Shown here piece by piece: positions 1-11,362 of a stretch of DNA of 62,385 bases. The notes below the pieces were generated by a model. It worked only from the letters and a program-made list of their open reading frames with translations, ran no database searches and was not told where the DNA came from. Source of the DNA: Zygnema cylindricum. Lineage: Eukaryota; Streptophyta; Zygnematophyceae; Zygnematales; Zygnemataceae. Each line of letters starts with the position of its first letter. Position 1 is the first letter of the stretch. The translations under genes and the position numbers were made by a program. Location of the stretch: NCBI GenBank assembly GCA_037447655.1, contig JBBHKE010000112.1, positions 1 through 62,385 of the forward strand, read 5' to 3'.

Positions 1-329
1 AATCACATCTTGTACTTTGATGGATTAACCATCGCGTTTTTGACAAAAAGATCTTTCTTTTCATTTGAAGTCCTGAATAAAAGTTTGAAAGCAAGATAAA
101 TTAAAAAGCACAATGGTAACCCATCTGAGTCCAGGGTACAAAAAGGGTGGCATGGCCAAAACTGAAAAACTACAATAAAAAACAAATAGAGCGATGGGAA
201 CACAAAAAAAAAGAAAAGAAAGGAAACAATCAACAAGGAAAATAAAAGCACCCAAACTCAAAATGAAAAGCAAGTCAACTCAGAAAACCAAAACTACAAC
301 CCCAACCCCAAATCAATTAAATATCTACG
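1..329. other. unassigned A-rich flank
   Basis: No gene recognised. The + strand is A-rich, which leaves long open but low-complexity Phe/Leu-rich frames on the minus strand. It lies just downstream (in minus-strand sense) of the LINE-like fragment and could include its 3' tail, but no clear poly(A) or target duplication was found. Confidence 0.4.
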
Positions 330-1205
330 AAAAGCAACCCCGTAAGTCCCCCCAGCCTGGGGGAGCACGCTGAGGGAGTTCTGGAACACGGCGACAATCC
401 ATAACCCCAACAGCCGATCGGAGGATAATAGAAGCATGCGCTCGCAGTAAAGCCACCGATAAGCGTTGACAATAAAAAGAAGTAAGGACCGAAAGAGGAG
501 GGCTCCCAGGTCCTCGGCGCTCGAAAGCACGTCCAGCACAAGTACGGAGAAACTCATCCAGTGCAACACCCAAACAACCAAAGATCTCGACCGTCTTCGG
601 TATAAAGTCATCCATAGGGTCCCGATGGGCATAATCACGCTCCTTCGCCTTAGCGCATCACGAACTGCCACCCCAACATGTCGAGCCACCTGACCAACAA
701 CTGTAGCTGAAGTATGGTTTGCCAAAACAATATCACCGAAGATGCGACGGGCACCATCAAGCAAAACAACATCGATCCGACGCGAGAGAATGATATGAGA
801 AACCTCTCGACGCACGGAAAAGCCCCCTTCCGAAGCAATAGTCGCAATGGTGTCGCGAATAGTGTCATGCACCTGGATCAAATCTCCCCCATGGGAGCAA
901 CGAAGCAAATGGACACCATCGGGCCCGAAGACACGACCACATGCAAAAACAAGAGAGTCAACTAAAAGAGGATGTGGGAGGCCAAGGTGAAACCTGAAGG
1001 GGGTAGTGAACTGAGGAGGTGAGAATCAGAGAATGGACAAAATAGGTGTTGTGAATAGCCAAGACTTAAAACCTCGGCCATCACAAGAGAGAATACGGGC
1101 ACGCAAAGAATCAGAGGGAAGCGCCTGGAGAAGCTCGGATTTAATGGCGGCGACAACCAGATCGCAAATCGATTCTTAGACATGCTTAACACATTTCGTA
1201 ACAAG
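330..1205 (-). pseudogene. LINE-like ORF2 C-terminal fragment, frameshifted
   Basis: Read on the minus strand, this looks like the region C-terminal to the reverse transcriptase of non-LTR retrotransposon ORFs. A segment near 1140-1000 resembles the post-RT helical region. It is followed by a Cys/His-type motif reading HLLRCSHGGD (about 920-890) and VHDTIRDT, then a stretch with RRIDVVLLDGARRIFGDIV (about 800-740). Near 650 the frame shifts and homologous-looking sequence continues in another frame (DDFIPKTVEIFGCLG, then PPLSVLTSFYCQRLSVAL). An earlier stop and frame change lie near 1020-1000. No RT catalytic core is present, so it is a truncated dead copy. The family assignment rests on remembered motif resemblance, not on a search. 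Confidence 0.5.
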
Positions 1206-1339
1206 TGTGGAAAAAAGCGACATATCCACTAGGTCATGGGGAGGAAGAGAACATGACGCGTCCAATAGAAACCGATGGAAGGCGAACACACAGTCTAAAA
1301 CCTGTGTGTTATTTGAACATCAATAACTTACTGTTTTGA

Positions 1340-1661
1340 TGAGCAAATTTGTCAATTCTTTTTAAGTCACACTCAAAGGAGTCTACTCCTGACAAGGGTG
1401 ACGTAGTTAAGAGTTTGTGATTAGAAAGGTGGTGGTCATTAGACTAGACACGATCTCCTACAAATGAGTTTTTGGTGTGCATTCACTAAAAGGTTTTAGA
1501 GCCCATATAATTTGAGGTTATGGGCCCTACACCTAATATGCCCATCTTTGACAACTTAGGTTTTATCTGTTAGAAATTTTGATAGAAGGGGTTGTCTTTG
1601 AGAAACATTTATGGGGCATAGTGCCAAGTCATATCTAATACCCGCCATCACGCTTTGAAAG
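1340..1661 (+). mobile_element. copia fragment E: LTR end, primer site and gag start
   Basis: A diverged LTR tail (about 1340-1515) resembles the LTR ends of elements B and D. It shares the order of a CTCAAAGGAGTCTACTC-like block, a GGGTGACGTAGTT-like block and GGTGGTGG. A primer site GGTTATGGGCCC starts at 1516. From the ATG at 1521 the frame reads MGPTPNMPIFDN and then breaks, matching the start of Gag in elements B and D. At about 1661 it ends against the truncated 5' LTR of element A. It is an older relic disrupted by, or recombined with, element A. The LTR start was not found. Confidence 0.6.
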
Positions 1662-2280
1662 TTGACCAAATTTAGTGTAGATTTTTTGTAGTATCTACAC
1701 GAATAGTTATCTTTAAGTAAATTAGTGTGTAGGGCCGCCAATGAATGTGGACCTGATAACAATCACCCGGATTGTTAGGGTATAAATACTGTTAGTGGAG
1801 AATTCTGGTCGAATCACATAGATTTTTGTAAGTAGGCTGTCTAGTGAACTTTGTAGATACATTTTAGATATTTTGAGGATCTTTAGAGTATTTAATTCAT
1901 TTAGAAATGATCAGTTTGATACAGAATGTACATTCTACACAACAGTTAAGGAAATGAGAGCACTGAGTGCAGTTTTAAGTGTTTTGTGCTCTTTTGTGCT
2001 CTATTGTCTTTGATTTGCTTGTAGGACATATTTGTATGGTTGAAAGACCTTTTTCATTAGGAGTTACATATCTTACACTATAGATCTAGTCTACAAGCCA
2101 TTTTTTCTTAGGGTTTTTTTCTACTGTCATGTCTTGTGATGGCTTAGCTCCTACGGCAAGTGCTCCTATTAGTCCTAATGCTCCCCTTGCTCCTCCAGGG
2201 ACGAATATCCTAGCTGGTGCAAGTGTGACTCCTAGTGGGAGTGGATCACAGCCAAGTCTAAATGCCCATGACCTTCAACA
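1662..2280 (+). repeat. 5' LTR of element A (5' truncated)
   Basis: Matches 6485-7093 over its whole length, with scattered substitutions. It ends ...GACCTTCAACA directly before the primer site. It contains an ATG at 2129 that opens a frame running out of the LTR, through the primer site and into gag (50 codons plus 2 nt inside the LTR). The 5' end is replaced by fragment E. Confidence 0.85.
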
Positions 2281-3050
2281 GGTTATGGGCCCACCGCCCA
2301 AATTGCCTATTTTTTACGGAACGAACTACTTATACTGGGAAGATATGTTGAGCTCATATTTCGAGGAGAGGGACTTGTCACCCATTGTGGAAGGAACAGC
2401 GGATGTGACCGCGCCGGATTGGAGAAAGAAGAATCTCCACTGCCTCAACGTCTTGAAGCAGTCAATGACAAAAGACTTGGTAATGTCGTATCTTGAGATG
2501 AAGAAAACCTCTAAAGTTTGGTTTAGTGTACGTGCTATGTATGTTCTCCTAGATGTTACTGTCAGACTAACATAGCCACTCAAATTTTTGAATTTAAGTA
2601 TTCTGGAGGTAATATGTCAGATCATTGCCATGCTATGAAAAGGTTTTTCTTTCAAAAACTAGTGCAGGTGGGGACTTTTCACCACCCTAGCAGGCTATGT
2701 TGTTGATGAGAACTTTGCCGGATGAATATAAGGGAGCCATGGATAGGTTTAGGGCTATTCCACAGCGTCAATGGAACATAGCATTAGCAATTCAACTTAT
2801 TTTGAGTGAAGAAGCTAACCAGATGTCACAAAAAGGTAGTAGTAAGTTTGTTCAGGCACTAGCTAACCAGTTTTTATATTCTAAGATTGGCAGTGGCAGT
2901 GGCAGTGGCAGAGGTAGTGGTCCTAAAAGGTCACCTTTGACATGCTATTAATGTGATGAAAAAGGGCATGTGTTCAGAATGTGTAATGCATACAAGAGAG
3001 CGAAAGCCACAGGAAATTTTCGCTCTGGATGGGACGAAAGTCGGGTTCCT
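2129..3050 (+). pseudogene. element A gag (broken)
   Basis: The frame opens with an LTR-encoded, Ala/Pro/Ser-rich leader (residues 1-50, beginning MSCDGLAPTASAP). It passes the primer site as QQV-MGPP and continues into a copia-type Gag (PKLPIFYGTNYLYWEDML). It stops at 2575 after a frameshift and resumes near 2697 (LPDEYKGAMDRF). A (GGCAGT)n stretch near 2889 gives a GSGSGSGRGSG linker. The CCHC zinc knuckle follows but is split by a TAA at 2949-2951: CY, stop, then CDEKGHVFRMC. RNA packaging by this copy is therefore unlikely. Confidence 0.8.
2281..2295 (+). other. primer-binding site, half tRNA-iMet type
   Basis: GGTTATGGGCCCACC follows the LTR end CAACA with no spacer. It is the reverse complement of the anticodon arm of plant initiator tRNA-Met (loop CAUAA). 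It is the same kind of site, with nearly the same sequence, as the Drosophila copia primer site that pairs with a cleaved 5' half-tRNA. The usual plant copia site (TGGTATCAGAGC) is absent. The ATG at 2285-2287 is in frame with gag. Confidence 0.85.
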
Positions 3051-3593
3051 TCTCAATCAGGTGGTCGCCCAAGTGCTCTCTTCAACAAACTTAAGGAGGA
3101 GGATCTGAGCAGCTTTCCCGACAACAGTGAAAAGAAATACTTTGCGATGGCACAAGCAACGGAAGGCGTGGTGGAAGACGAATGGATTATGGACTCCGGC
3201 GCATCTGCCCACATGTGCCGCAATCGCCATCTATTTGAGAGTATTCAATCTATTTCACCCATCATAATTTATTTTAGTGATGATACGTTTGTTGAGTCGA
3301 AAGCAATGGGGAGGGTGTCACTTATGTTGAATGTAGATGGAAAACCTGTGAAAAGGGTCTTGGAAGATATGTTGAATATCCCAGCTTTTAAAAGAATATT
3401 TTTCTCTACGTTAATGGTAGAAAAGAAAGGTTTTAAAACTATATCTGAGAATAGGAAGAAGACAGTGAGTAAAAATGGGAAAATAGCTGCAGAAGGTTTT
3501 GCTGGAGGAAACAATTTGTATCGGTTGAGTCTTGCAAATGATAATGACAATGATGTTATGTACTCAAGTGTAATCAATGATTGTGATTTATAG
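2970..3593 (+). pseudogene. element A protease region
   Basis: Contains the aspartic protease active site MDSGASAHMC (near 3190) and the following copia-type pattern HLFESI..., FSDDTFVESKAMGRVSL, FFSTLMVEKKGF. The frame ends at a TAG (3591-3593) in place of the Trp codon that begins the integrase HHCC domain (A' has TGG there: DLWHKRLGHVNYD). The domain itself looks complete; the stop uncouples it from integrase. Confidence 0.8.
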
Positions 3594-4322
3594 CATAAAC
3601 GTTTACGACATGTGAATTATGATAGATTAGAAAAGATGGTAAATCAAAAAATGGTGGAAGGTGTAAAAATTAGTCAAAAACCAGCATCAAATGTATGTGA
3701 TAGATGTGCAATGGGAAAAATTCATAAGTTGCCTTTCCCTTCGCATACTGATCATAGAAGTAGCGGGGTGCTAGAACTAATTTATTCGGATGCATGGGGG
3801 CCATCTGGGTATCCATCTGTGGGAGGTGCTAAGTTTATGCTTACCTTTACTGGTGACTATAGTAGATTTACTACAGTTTATTTTTTGAAAAGTAAGGATG
3901 AAGTTTTTTCAAAATTTAAGGAGTATAAGGCTTGGGTTGAAAATCTGCATGAGAAAAAGATAGCAGGATTCAGATCTGATAATGGAGAGGAGAACATTTC
4001 TATTGAGTTTGCAGAATTCCTAAAATTGCATGGTATCTCACGTCAGCTAACCGTTCCTTATTCTCCGGAATAAAATAGTGTTTCAGAGAGGATGAATATG
4101 ACTATATCAGAGTGTGCGAGGACAATAATGGCTGATATGGACATAGATTTCAAATTTTGGGCAGAGGCTATGAATTATGCAGCTTATATGAGAATCAGGC
4201 TAGAAACAAGGGCAGTAAAGGATAAAACTCCTTATGAAATGTGGACAGGACACAAACCAGATGTAAGTCACTTCAAAGTTTTTCGAAGTAAGATATGCAT
4301 GCTAAACAATGATCCACAATAA
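3594..4322 (+). pseudogene. element A integrase (stops inside)
   Basis: HHCC zinc domain: HKRLRHVNYD then CDRCAMGK (about 3594-3720). The catalytic core has SDAWGP, a changed TGDYS where related copies have TDDYS, RSDNGEE (about 3976), then the Glu region near SERMN (about 4086). A TAA at 4071-4073 interrupts just before that Glu, and a second stop lies at 4320-4322. After about 4350 an extra base shifts the frame through the GYDEHAKGY-like segment. It cannot make a functional integrase. Confidence 0.8.
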
Positions 4323-4762
4323 TGGAAATTAGAGCCAAAAGGCATACCAGGGATATTTTGTAGGGTATGATGAACATGCCAAGGGTTATAAAGCATATGA
4401 CATTAAAAAAATTAGAGTTGTGGTAGCCAGAAACATCATAGTGAAGAATGAGGGAAAATGAGTAGATGTATTTAGTCAGCGTACAGATGAAAAAAAAGAT
4501 AGAATTGTTGATTATATCTTTTTAGAGGAAAATCCTATGTTTTTCAACAAAAATATAGAAAACGCATCAACATCAACTCAGTGACTTGCAATCATCTTCT
4601 CCACCAGAAACTGCAAGTGTTATGCTTGAAAGAGTTGCAGACTCTCCTATACCTCAAGCTGAAACTGAATCATAAGAAGAATCACATGTATCGAGGAGGA
4701 GGACCCAACCATCTATACCAGCGACAGAATTTCCAAGTAGAGTTAGGCGAAGTGCACGACTC

Positions 4763-5677
4763 ATGGGAGAAAATGCAGCCTTTGCTCACTCAGCACACAT
4801 AGAAGAGCCTCTAACGTTGACAGAAGCTTTTTCGAGTAATGAAATGGAACACTGGGTGGAAGCGGTTAATGAAGAAATGAAGTCCATCATGGAGGCCCAA
4901 ACATGGGATCTGGTGGAACTTCCTCCTAGAAGAAAGGCTATTGGAAGTAAATGGGTGTTTAAATTAAAATTGAACCCAGATAATACCATAGACAGGTATA
5001 AGGCTCGCTTGGTTGCTAAGGGATATAATCAAAAGGAGGGAATAGATTATGAAGAAATTTTTTCACCGGTTCTAAGGTTTCCATCTGTTCGCATCTTACT
5101 TACATTAGCTGCCATAGAGGATTTTGACATCCACCGAATGGATGTAAAAACTACTTTTTTGCATGGTGATTTAGATGAGGTCATTTATATGTAGCAGCCT
5201 GAGAGTTATGAGGAAGCAGGAAAAGAAAATCTTGTGTGCGGACTTTTAAAATCTTTGTATGGGCTAAAATAGGCCCCTAGGCAATGGAACCGAAAGTTAG
5301 ATAAGTTCTTGACAAGATTTACTAGAATTAGCTCAGATCATTCAGTATATGTGATGAGTGGTGATAATCGTGATGAGGTGATATTCATTCCTGTGTGTGT
5401 TGATGATTTGCTGCTAATTAGTAGGAATAAAGAAGGAATTCCTAGGGTAAAACACGTTCTTAATTCACAATTTGAAATTAAGGATTTGGGTGAGGCAAAA
5501 TATATCCTTGGAATACAAGTTGAAAGAGATAGAGAAAAGAAAATATTTAGGCTAACACAAAAAAAAGCGATAGGAGACATGTTGGAAAAATTTGGCTTGG
5601 CTGATGCCAAAGGTTTTGCAACTCCTATGGAGTATAAGCAAAAACTTGAAGGAATGGAGCATGAGTTTGAGTCATAA
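4763..5677 (+). pseudogene. element A reverse transcriptase (broken)
   Basis: Recognisable copia [33 protein letters not shown], the DVKTTFLHGDL region, KSLYGLK, then VCVDDLLLIS. The catalytic box reads CVDD where A' and B have YVDD. Stops occur at 5192-5194 (before QPES) and near 5270 inside KSLYGLK-APRQW. Three residues are missing at FLT-RFTR compared with A'. The frame ends with tandem stops at about 5676-5681. Confidence 0.85.
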
Positions 5678-5712
5678 TAGATGAGGAACTCAGTGCAGAA
5701 GAGAAAAAAATT

Positions 5713-6382
5713 ATGTCCCAAGTACCCTACAGACAAGTAGTAGGAAGTCTAATTTACTTCATGAATTGCACTAGGCCCGATATAGCTGGAGCTGTTGGTG
5801 TATTGAGCAGAAGTCTGCAAAATCCACGAAAGAGAGATTGGGAGGCTGCAAAAAGGGTGTTAAGGTATCTTGTTGGGACTAGAAATCTTTGGCTTACTTT
5901 GGGAGGGGACAAGGTCAGCATTAATACTTGGAGTGATGCTAGCTATGGTGATGTGCCTAGTAGGAAGTCTACAACTGGGTATGTCATTCAGATTGGAAGT
6001 GGTACTTGTAGTTGGAGTAGTAAACTTCAAAAGGTCACGGCTCAATCTACTATGGAAGCCGAATACATGGCTGCAAGCGCAACCTTGAAAGAGTTGCTAT
6101 GGATTAACGCATTTCTTCAAGAAATTGGGATTTACGTAACACGGGACACAAATAATGTGGTGTGACAATCAAGCAGCCATTTTTGTGGCTACAAACCCAA
6201 GTCACCATTTTAAGAGTAAACATATGGACATCCGGCTACATTTGGTACGAGAGAAAGTTTTTGCAAAAGAGGTCAAACTATGTTATTTGCCTGATGAGAA
6301 AATGGTTGCGGACATGCTGACAAAAGCCCTTCCCGCTCCTAAATTCGAGTACTGCAGAAAAGCATGTGGTCTAAGTGAGTAA
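5713..6382 (+). pseudogene. element A RNase H region
   Basis: Copia RNase H hallmarks are VGSLIYFMNCTRPDI, WSDASYGDVPSRKSTTGY, STMEAEYMA, then MWCDNQAAI and HFKSKHMDIR. A frameshift near 6155 splits the last part from the rest. The C-terminus MVADMLTKALP...CRKACGL lies just before the polypurine tract. It is the least damaged domain of element A. Confidence 0.85.
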
Positions 6383-6390
6383 GCCTTCTA

Positions 6391-6404
6391 AAGCTTAAGG
6401 GGAG
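6391..6404 (+). other. polypurine tract of element A
   Basis: AAGCTTAAGGGGAG lies immediately before the 3' LTR start (TATTGAAAAG at 6405). It is equivalent to 43669-43682 in A' and to TTTAGGGGAG in the C elements. Plus-strand DNA synthesis is primed here in LTR retrotransposons. Confidence 0.8.
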
Positions 6405-7093
6405 TATTGAAAAGTAAGCTTTAGTAAGTCTTAGAAATTTGAGTTTAGGACTTATAATATTTTTGGAATACCAACTGTTGAATATTGACCAAATTTAGTG
6501 TGGATTTTTTGTAGTATCTACACGAATAGTTATCTTTAAGTAAATTAGTGTGTAGGGCCGCCAATGAATGTAGACGTGATAAGAATCACCCGGATTTTTA
6601 TGATATAGATATTGTTAGTGGACAATTCTGGTCCAAACACTTAGATTTTTGTCAGTAGATTGTCTAGTGAACCTTGTACATACGTTTTAAATATTTTGAA
6701 GATCGTTAGAGTATTTATTTCAATTAGGAATGATCAGCTTGATACAGAATGTACATTCTACACAAGAGTTAAGGAAATGAGAGCACTGAGTACAGTTTAA
6801 GGTGTTTTGTGCTCTATTGTCTTTGATTTGCTTGTAGTACATGTTTTGTTTGGTTGAAAGACCTCTTTCATTTGTAGTTACATATCTTACAGTATTGATC
6901 TAGTCTGATAGGTATTCCTCATTGGGTTTGCTCCCACTAACATGTTTGATAATGGCTCAGCTCCCGCTGTAAGTGCTCTTATTAACCCTAGTGCTCCACC
7001 TGCTCCTCCAGGGATGAATATCCCAGCAGGTGCAAGTGTGACTCCTAGTGGGAGTGGATCACAGCTGAGTCTAAATGCCCATGACCTTTAACA
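6405..7093 (+). repeat. 3' LTR of element A
   Basis: 689 bp, starting TATTGAAAAG (a change from an expected TG start) and ending ...TTTAACA. It matches 1662-2280 and 43683-44308. The leader ATG (6942) is also 152 nt from the LTR end, as in the 5' LTR, but a C-to-T change makes a TAA four codons before the ACA end of the LTR. The next five bases (ATTTG, 7094-7098) would be the target duplication; no 5' partner survives. Confidence 0.85.
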
Positions 7094-10000
7094 ATTTGAC
7101 CCTTAACCCGTTTCAATGATACCCACTTGTTATTTAGACCCCACGCTGTCACCTAAATACACCCATCGCTATAACTTTTAAAATATAACTCCAAATAGCG
7201 TGTTTCTTTTGCGGACGTCTACTAAATTTAGTACTCTATAATCATAACACCTAAAAAACCCTTTATAAACAAGTTCGATCTGTTATTACTGTTACACCGT
7301 GAAACTCACGTAGAGACAAAAAGTGATCGTGCTCAACACTTTTGTTTACATGTGGTTGCCGTAATTTTGTTACTGTAATTGTTTGCCGACCGTGTGAATT
7401 GCTAATTTTATCATGATGGTCGACATTTGCAAGCGTGGCAAAATTTAAAGCGGTTGTAACGTTTTTTTGAAAGTCAAAGCTCTTAAACTGATTGACCTTC
7501 AAATTTATACTCAACGGTATACTGATTTGCGCGGACAGTGGATGGTCGGTACAGGTCAAAACGAGGAGATTCGCGGAGGGTCGAGGAGAATAACGCGGGT
7601 CGCAGGATAATCCCGCGGAGACTCCCTACCTGGCCCGCGATGACGCTACCGATCCTGATATACTTGTCTTAGTTGGCTGTGTACTACATCTCGGGGGAGG
7701 ACGCAATCAGAAAAAAAGGCCGTTCAGCGACGATCGATTGTAAAGTGCTTCAATTTTTTTAAAGCTTTTCAATTTTATGTAAAAAGAACTAATTATTCCA
7801 CCCCTTAAAAAATAAAATAAAACACTAAAAACACATTAAGTTGTCGTTACCTTATTACTCCGACCCCATCGTCGATACGATTTTGATTTATGACAGTTTA
7901 CCATTTAGGTCGTTTAATCCTCATACCAATACCATGATTTTAATCAATTTATTTATTAGTCTATATAGTCGATTTAAATTAATCTCTCGTTAAATTTATG
8001 CAACATTGAATATACATTATAATACAATATAATATGACAATATATAATAAGATCTAATATTAAAAATATAAAATAAAATATTGTAGTATAATATATATAA
8101 CATATAATATACACTATGAATGATATAAATCAACGCACACATAAATATGTATATACATATACATTCATGATGTACGTAATTTTAAACAATATTGGTAATG
8201 TAGAAAAACATTTGAAAAAAAACATACCAAATCTAATGATTAGTTATAGGCTACTTTTCTTTTCTTTTGACAACCCTTGAAACGAGTGATTGAAAATCTA
8301 ACTTCAAGCAAGGGACATTAATAGTTTTATAGTCTCTTTTTGTTTTACATCGTATAAAATATGTTTCACAATTACACTCTAGTAATTTAAAATGTTGTAT
8401 AAACGTAATACATTTGTAACTTTTCATTTCAAAATGGACGAAATGCCATTATTAACAAACAAAACGCAAACCATTTACATCTACAATTAGTGCGTACATA
8501 CAAAATTGAAGGTGACCATAAGAAAACATTAAACAAAAACGAATGTTGAATGATAATTATAATAAATAATTTGTAAAGAAAATTAAAATAAACATTATTT
8601 TTTAATAAACATTAAAGGCAATATCTTCCACTTTGACAAACAAGTTACGCAATTGGATTAGTTTATTAAACTTTTTAATTATATATTGGCAAACAAACTT
8701 TCATCCATATACACGAAAACAAATAAACAAAACGCACTTTATTATATGTCACAAAACATGCGTGTACAACCACAACTTCGTTTAACAAAAATAAAACAAA
8801 AAGAGATGTTATCTATCTTGATAAAAAATATATATATTAAAAAAAACATGGGCAGATAATAAGTTAGTAATAAAAACGATTCAACATAAGTTTGGAAGTA
8901 AAAACTAAATGACAAAGAGGACAAATAACAACAAAACAATATGACATCAGTAGAAAGACAAAACGATAAAAGACAAAGAATTATTAATGAAAACACAAAA
9001 AAAAAAAATTGAAATTGTTCGTTTCGAAACAAATTTACACCGTAAATTACTATTACTGTCGTTAACATTGATTTGTCGCTCCCAAAACCCTGACCCACGA
9101 ACCCAAAATATAATCAATAATTTTATTTTGTTCTTTATGCTAATATATGTACGTTGTAATAAATGCCAATGACTATAATTTGGGCAACTTTGAAATAGTG
9201 CAGTGTATAAAACATGCCAGTCTATACTATTTTTTATGTTTTGAAGTATAAACCTACAGAAAAAAAACGTTTAATAATGTTGAGACGAGAAAATGAGTGG
9301 TGAAGTCATGATAAAGCACCCTCAAATTTGATTACAAAAATAAAGACGGAAAAACATAACGCCAACTTGTTCTCACATGTTCAAACGTCAACTATGTGAA
9401 CACAGCCTAAAGCGGCTACACTATAGGAACATGTATCTAAATTGGTGTTAGATGTATAAATTAGCGTTATTGTTTTGTTGGCATTAGGCCCTTAAACATT
9501 AAAGAGGGTTAACAACACTCACTGTTCCTTCACACCAATTATTTTTGAACACTAATTGCGATTCACGGTGTAAGTTTGAAAATAAAACATGTATTTTATA
9601 TACTTTATTAAATTAATTTGCGTTCGAGCGTACGTGTATTAATACTCATGTACGTTAGAGCGTACAAAATGTCCTTAAAAGTGTTGGTCGACGTCATATT
9701 TCCGTACTTTTAAAAACATAAATATTTTTAAATATAAGTACATTTTGGGGGAGAGTTAATCTACATCACGAGCGTACGGAATTTTGCGCGCAGAGTTAAT
9801 CTACATTGGCAAGTACGAAATTCAATATAACCACGTACGGACATCCGCGAGGAGAGTTAATCTACATTGATAAGTATGGAATTTCACTTTCGACCGTACG
9901 AAAATCAGATAGGAACGCTAGGTATGATAGCCTATTCCCAACGGAAAAAATTTCACTTCCGCAAAAGACGGGCGTTCGAAAAATGTGCCGGTTTCCGAGC

Positions 10001-10500
10001 ACCGACTTTGTTGTTTTCGGAAGTTCTCGGATTACCGTACGATAGAACTTCCTGAAAATATTTGAGGATATTGAAGTCGGGTTAAAGTTGCGTCTTTCTT
10101 TTAAACAGGCCAACGGTAAACCCAAAAGCTGACGAAGCAAAAACAACATTTGAACGACTATTTCAGTGTTTTCGCGCAAAAAAACTGTCCAGCTTTGAAC
10201 CACCGTCGTCATAAAAAATTGCACGTTTGTTTTCGCGCCTATGTTTGATGACGTCAAAGCGTATGACGTGTCACAAGACACCTTTAATCGGAGTTACGTG
10301 CCAAAATTTTGGTGTGAACAAGACCCGTTTTTCGATGAGTTATAGGAAAATCATCGGAATGGGCAAAAAGTTACAAATGCTCCGGTGGGAATAGGCTACG
10401 AGATTAAGTAAATTGTACACGCGTATTTGCCTTGTACTTTTATAAATTTTGAATGTACATAACTTCTCCGCTTTCAAAATACCTTCTCTTACTTTCAAAA
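7094..10500. repeat. AT-rich non-coding repeat, copy 1 (inverted partner at 26970-31460)
   Basis: No credible gene. The 7260-10490 part is the reverse complement of 26970-31460 apart from insertions: 7260-7740 pairs with about 31010-31460, 7741-8740 with 29985-31010, 8741-9470 with about 28240-29055, and 10390-10490 with about 26980-27080. Near 9752-9875 GAGAGTTAATCTACAT occurs three times at about 50-bp spacing, also seen inverted at 27840-27960. The class is unknown; a large non-autonomous DNA transposon is the best guess. Short ORFs here lie inside the repeat and are not conserved. Confidence 0.7.
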
Positions 10501-11011
10501 TACTCTTTCAACGATGACTGTGGGATATTTTTGTACTCTCTGAATATTCTCTTCATTTCACGTACTGTAGCGTAGACCCCTGGAATGGAAAAATCCGTAC
10601 TGAACGAAACGCGACAAAACAAAACAAATTGTGTACTTTGATGGACGCAAACGGACAAAAAAAAACGAATACCATACCTTTTGCCGTCGCTTGAATTTGT
10701 TTGAAATTTATGTACAAAATTGTACACGTGCGAATACGTGTTCCTATTTGTTTTTCAAAAACACTTTGTTTTAAAACTCATCTTCTATATGTTTTTAAAA
10801 AAAGTTTGAAGATGACGTTTTTTGGCGTGACCGTGGGTCAAATAACACAAGACGACAACGTGTAGTACACCCTAAATTCGATGATGACGCAAAATGTACT
10901 TTTTATTTTTTCAATTTTTTGTACGGTTGAAACTTACGTGATACGAATCTAAGTTCTACAAGAAATCAACAAAAAAAGTCCCTTACTTAGGCCCATGGAG
11001 ACGCACCCTTA
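10500..11011 (-). mobile_element. partial TIR element, PIF/Harbinger-like
   Basis: The stretch ending at 11008 (GGAGACGCACCC followed by TTA) is the inverted counterpart of the left part of the intact element at 21914-22919. Sequence 10570-11008 is the reverse complement of about 21914-22360, including a CAAATTGTGTACTTTGATGG block. Only one terminus was found; the other end is lost or too diverged. Non-coding. Confidence 0.6.
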
Positions 11012-11362
11012 GTGTAGTTTTTTTTTTGTTACTTCAAAAAAAAACTGATTTCTTGTTATCTATTCACCAACATATCAGACTATTCAGATTCAATTTTTAG
11101 TTTAATCTCACGCCGCCTAAATTATTAATATTTACGGACATCCGATGCGTTGTACCATTGTCGTATTTTCGAATTTCCGAATGCGGTGTGCCAGTCCTGT
11201 ATGCCGCCGACGTAATGCAACTCAGTTTTTTACGAAACAATTGTACTAAAAATCATATTTACTGTTTGATAGCCAATATCTCTTGATTGTCGTGTGTGGA
11301 TAAAAAACCTTATTTCTTGTGGATAGAGCGAGTGAATATTGTTGTTTATCGTAGAGTAAAGG

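Larger units (their letters stand above)
1662..7093 (+). mobile_element. Ty1/copia retrotransposon A, degenerate
   Basis: Order: 5' LTR, primer site, gag, protease, integrase, reverse transcriptase, RNase H, polypurine tract, 3' LTR. Integrase before RT defines Ty1/copia. The 5' LTR lacks roughly its first 80 bp: the shared sequence begins at TTGACCAAATTTAG (1662), whereas the 3' LTR starts at 6405. The coding region has several in-frame stops and frameshifts, so the copy is non-autonomous. A target-site duplication cannot be tested because the 5' boundary is lost. It is closely related to A' (40425-44308). Confidence 0.9.

Noticed and set aside
1662-7098. Target-site duplication for element A
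   Set aside because: The 5' LTR is truncated and its left flank is fragment E, so ATTTG on the right has no testable partner.
9752-9875. CRISPR-like array of GAGAGTTAATCTACAT repeats
   Set aside because: Only three imperfect copies in plant transposon sequence, mirrored in the inverted paralogue; nothing prokaryotic is in the window.
10004-10281. Minus-strand 139-codon ORF near 9862-10281 as a possible gene
   Set aside because: It lies in dispersed non-coding repeat sequence, has no recognisable domain, and the inverted partner region does not keep it open.
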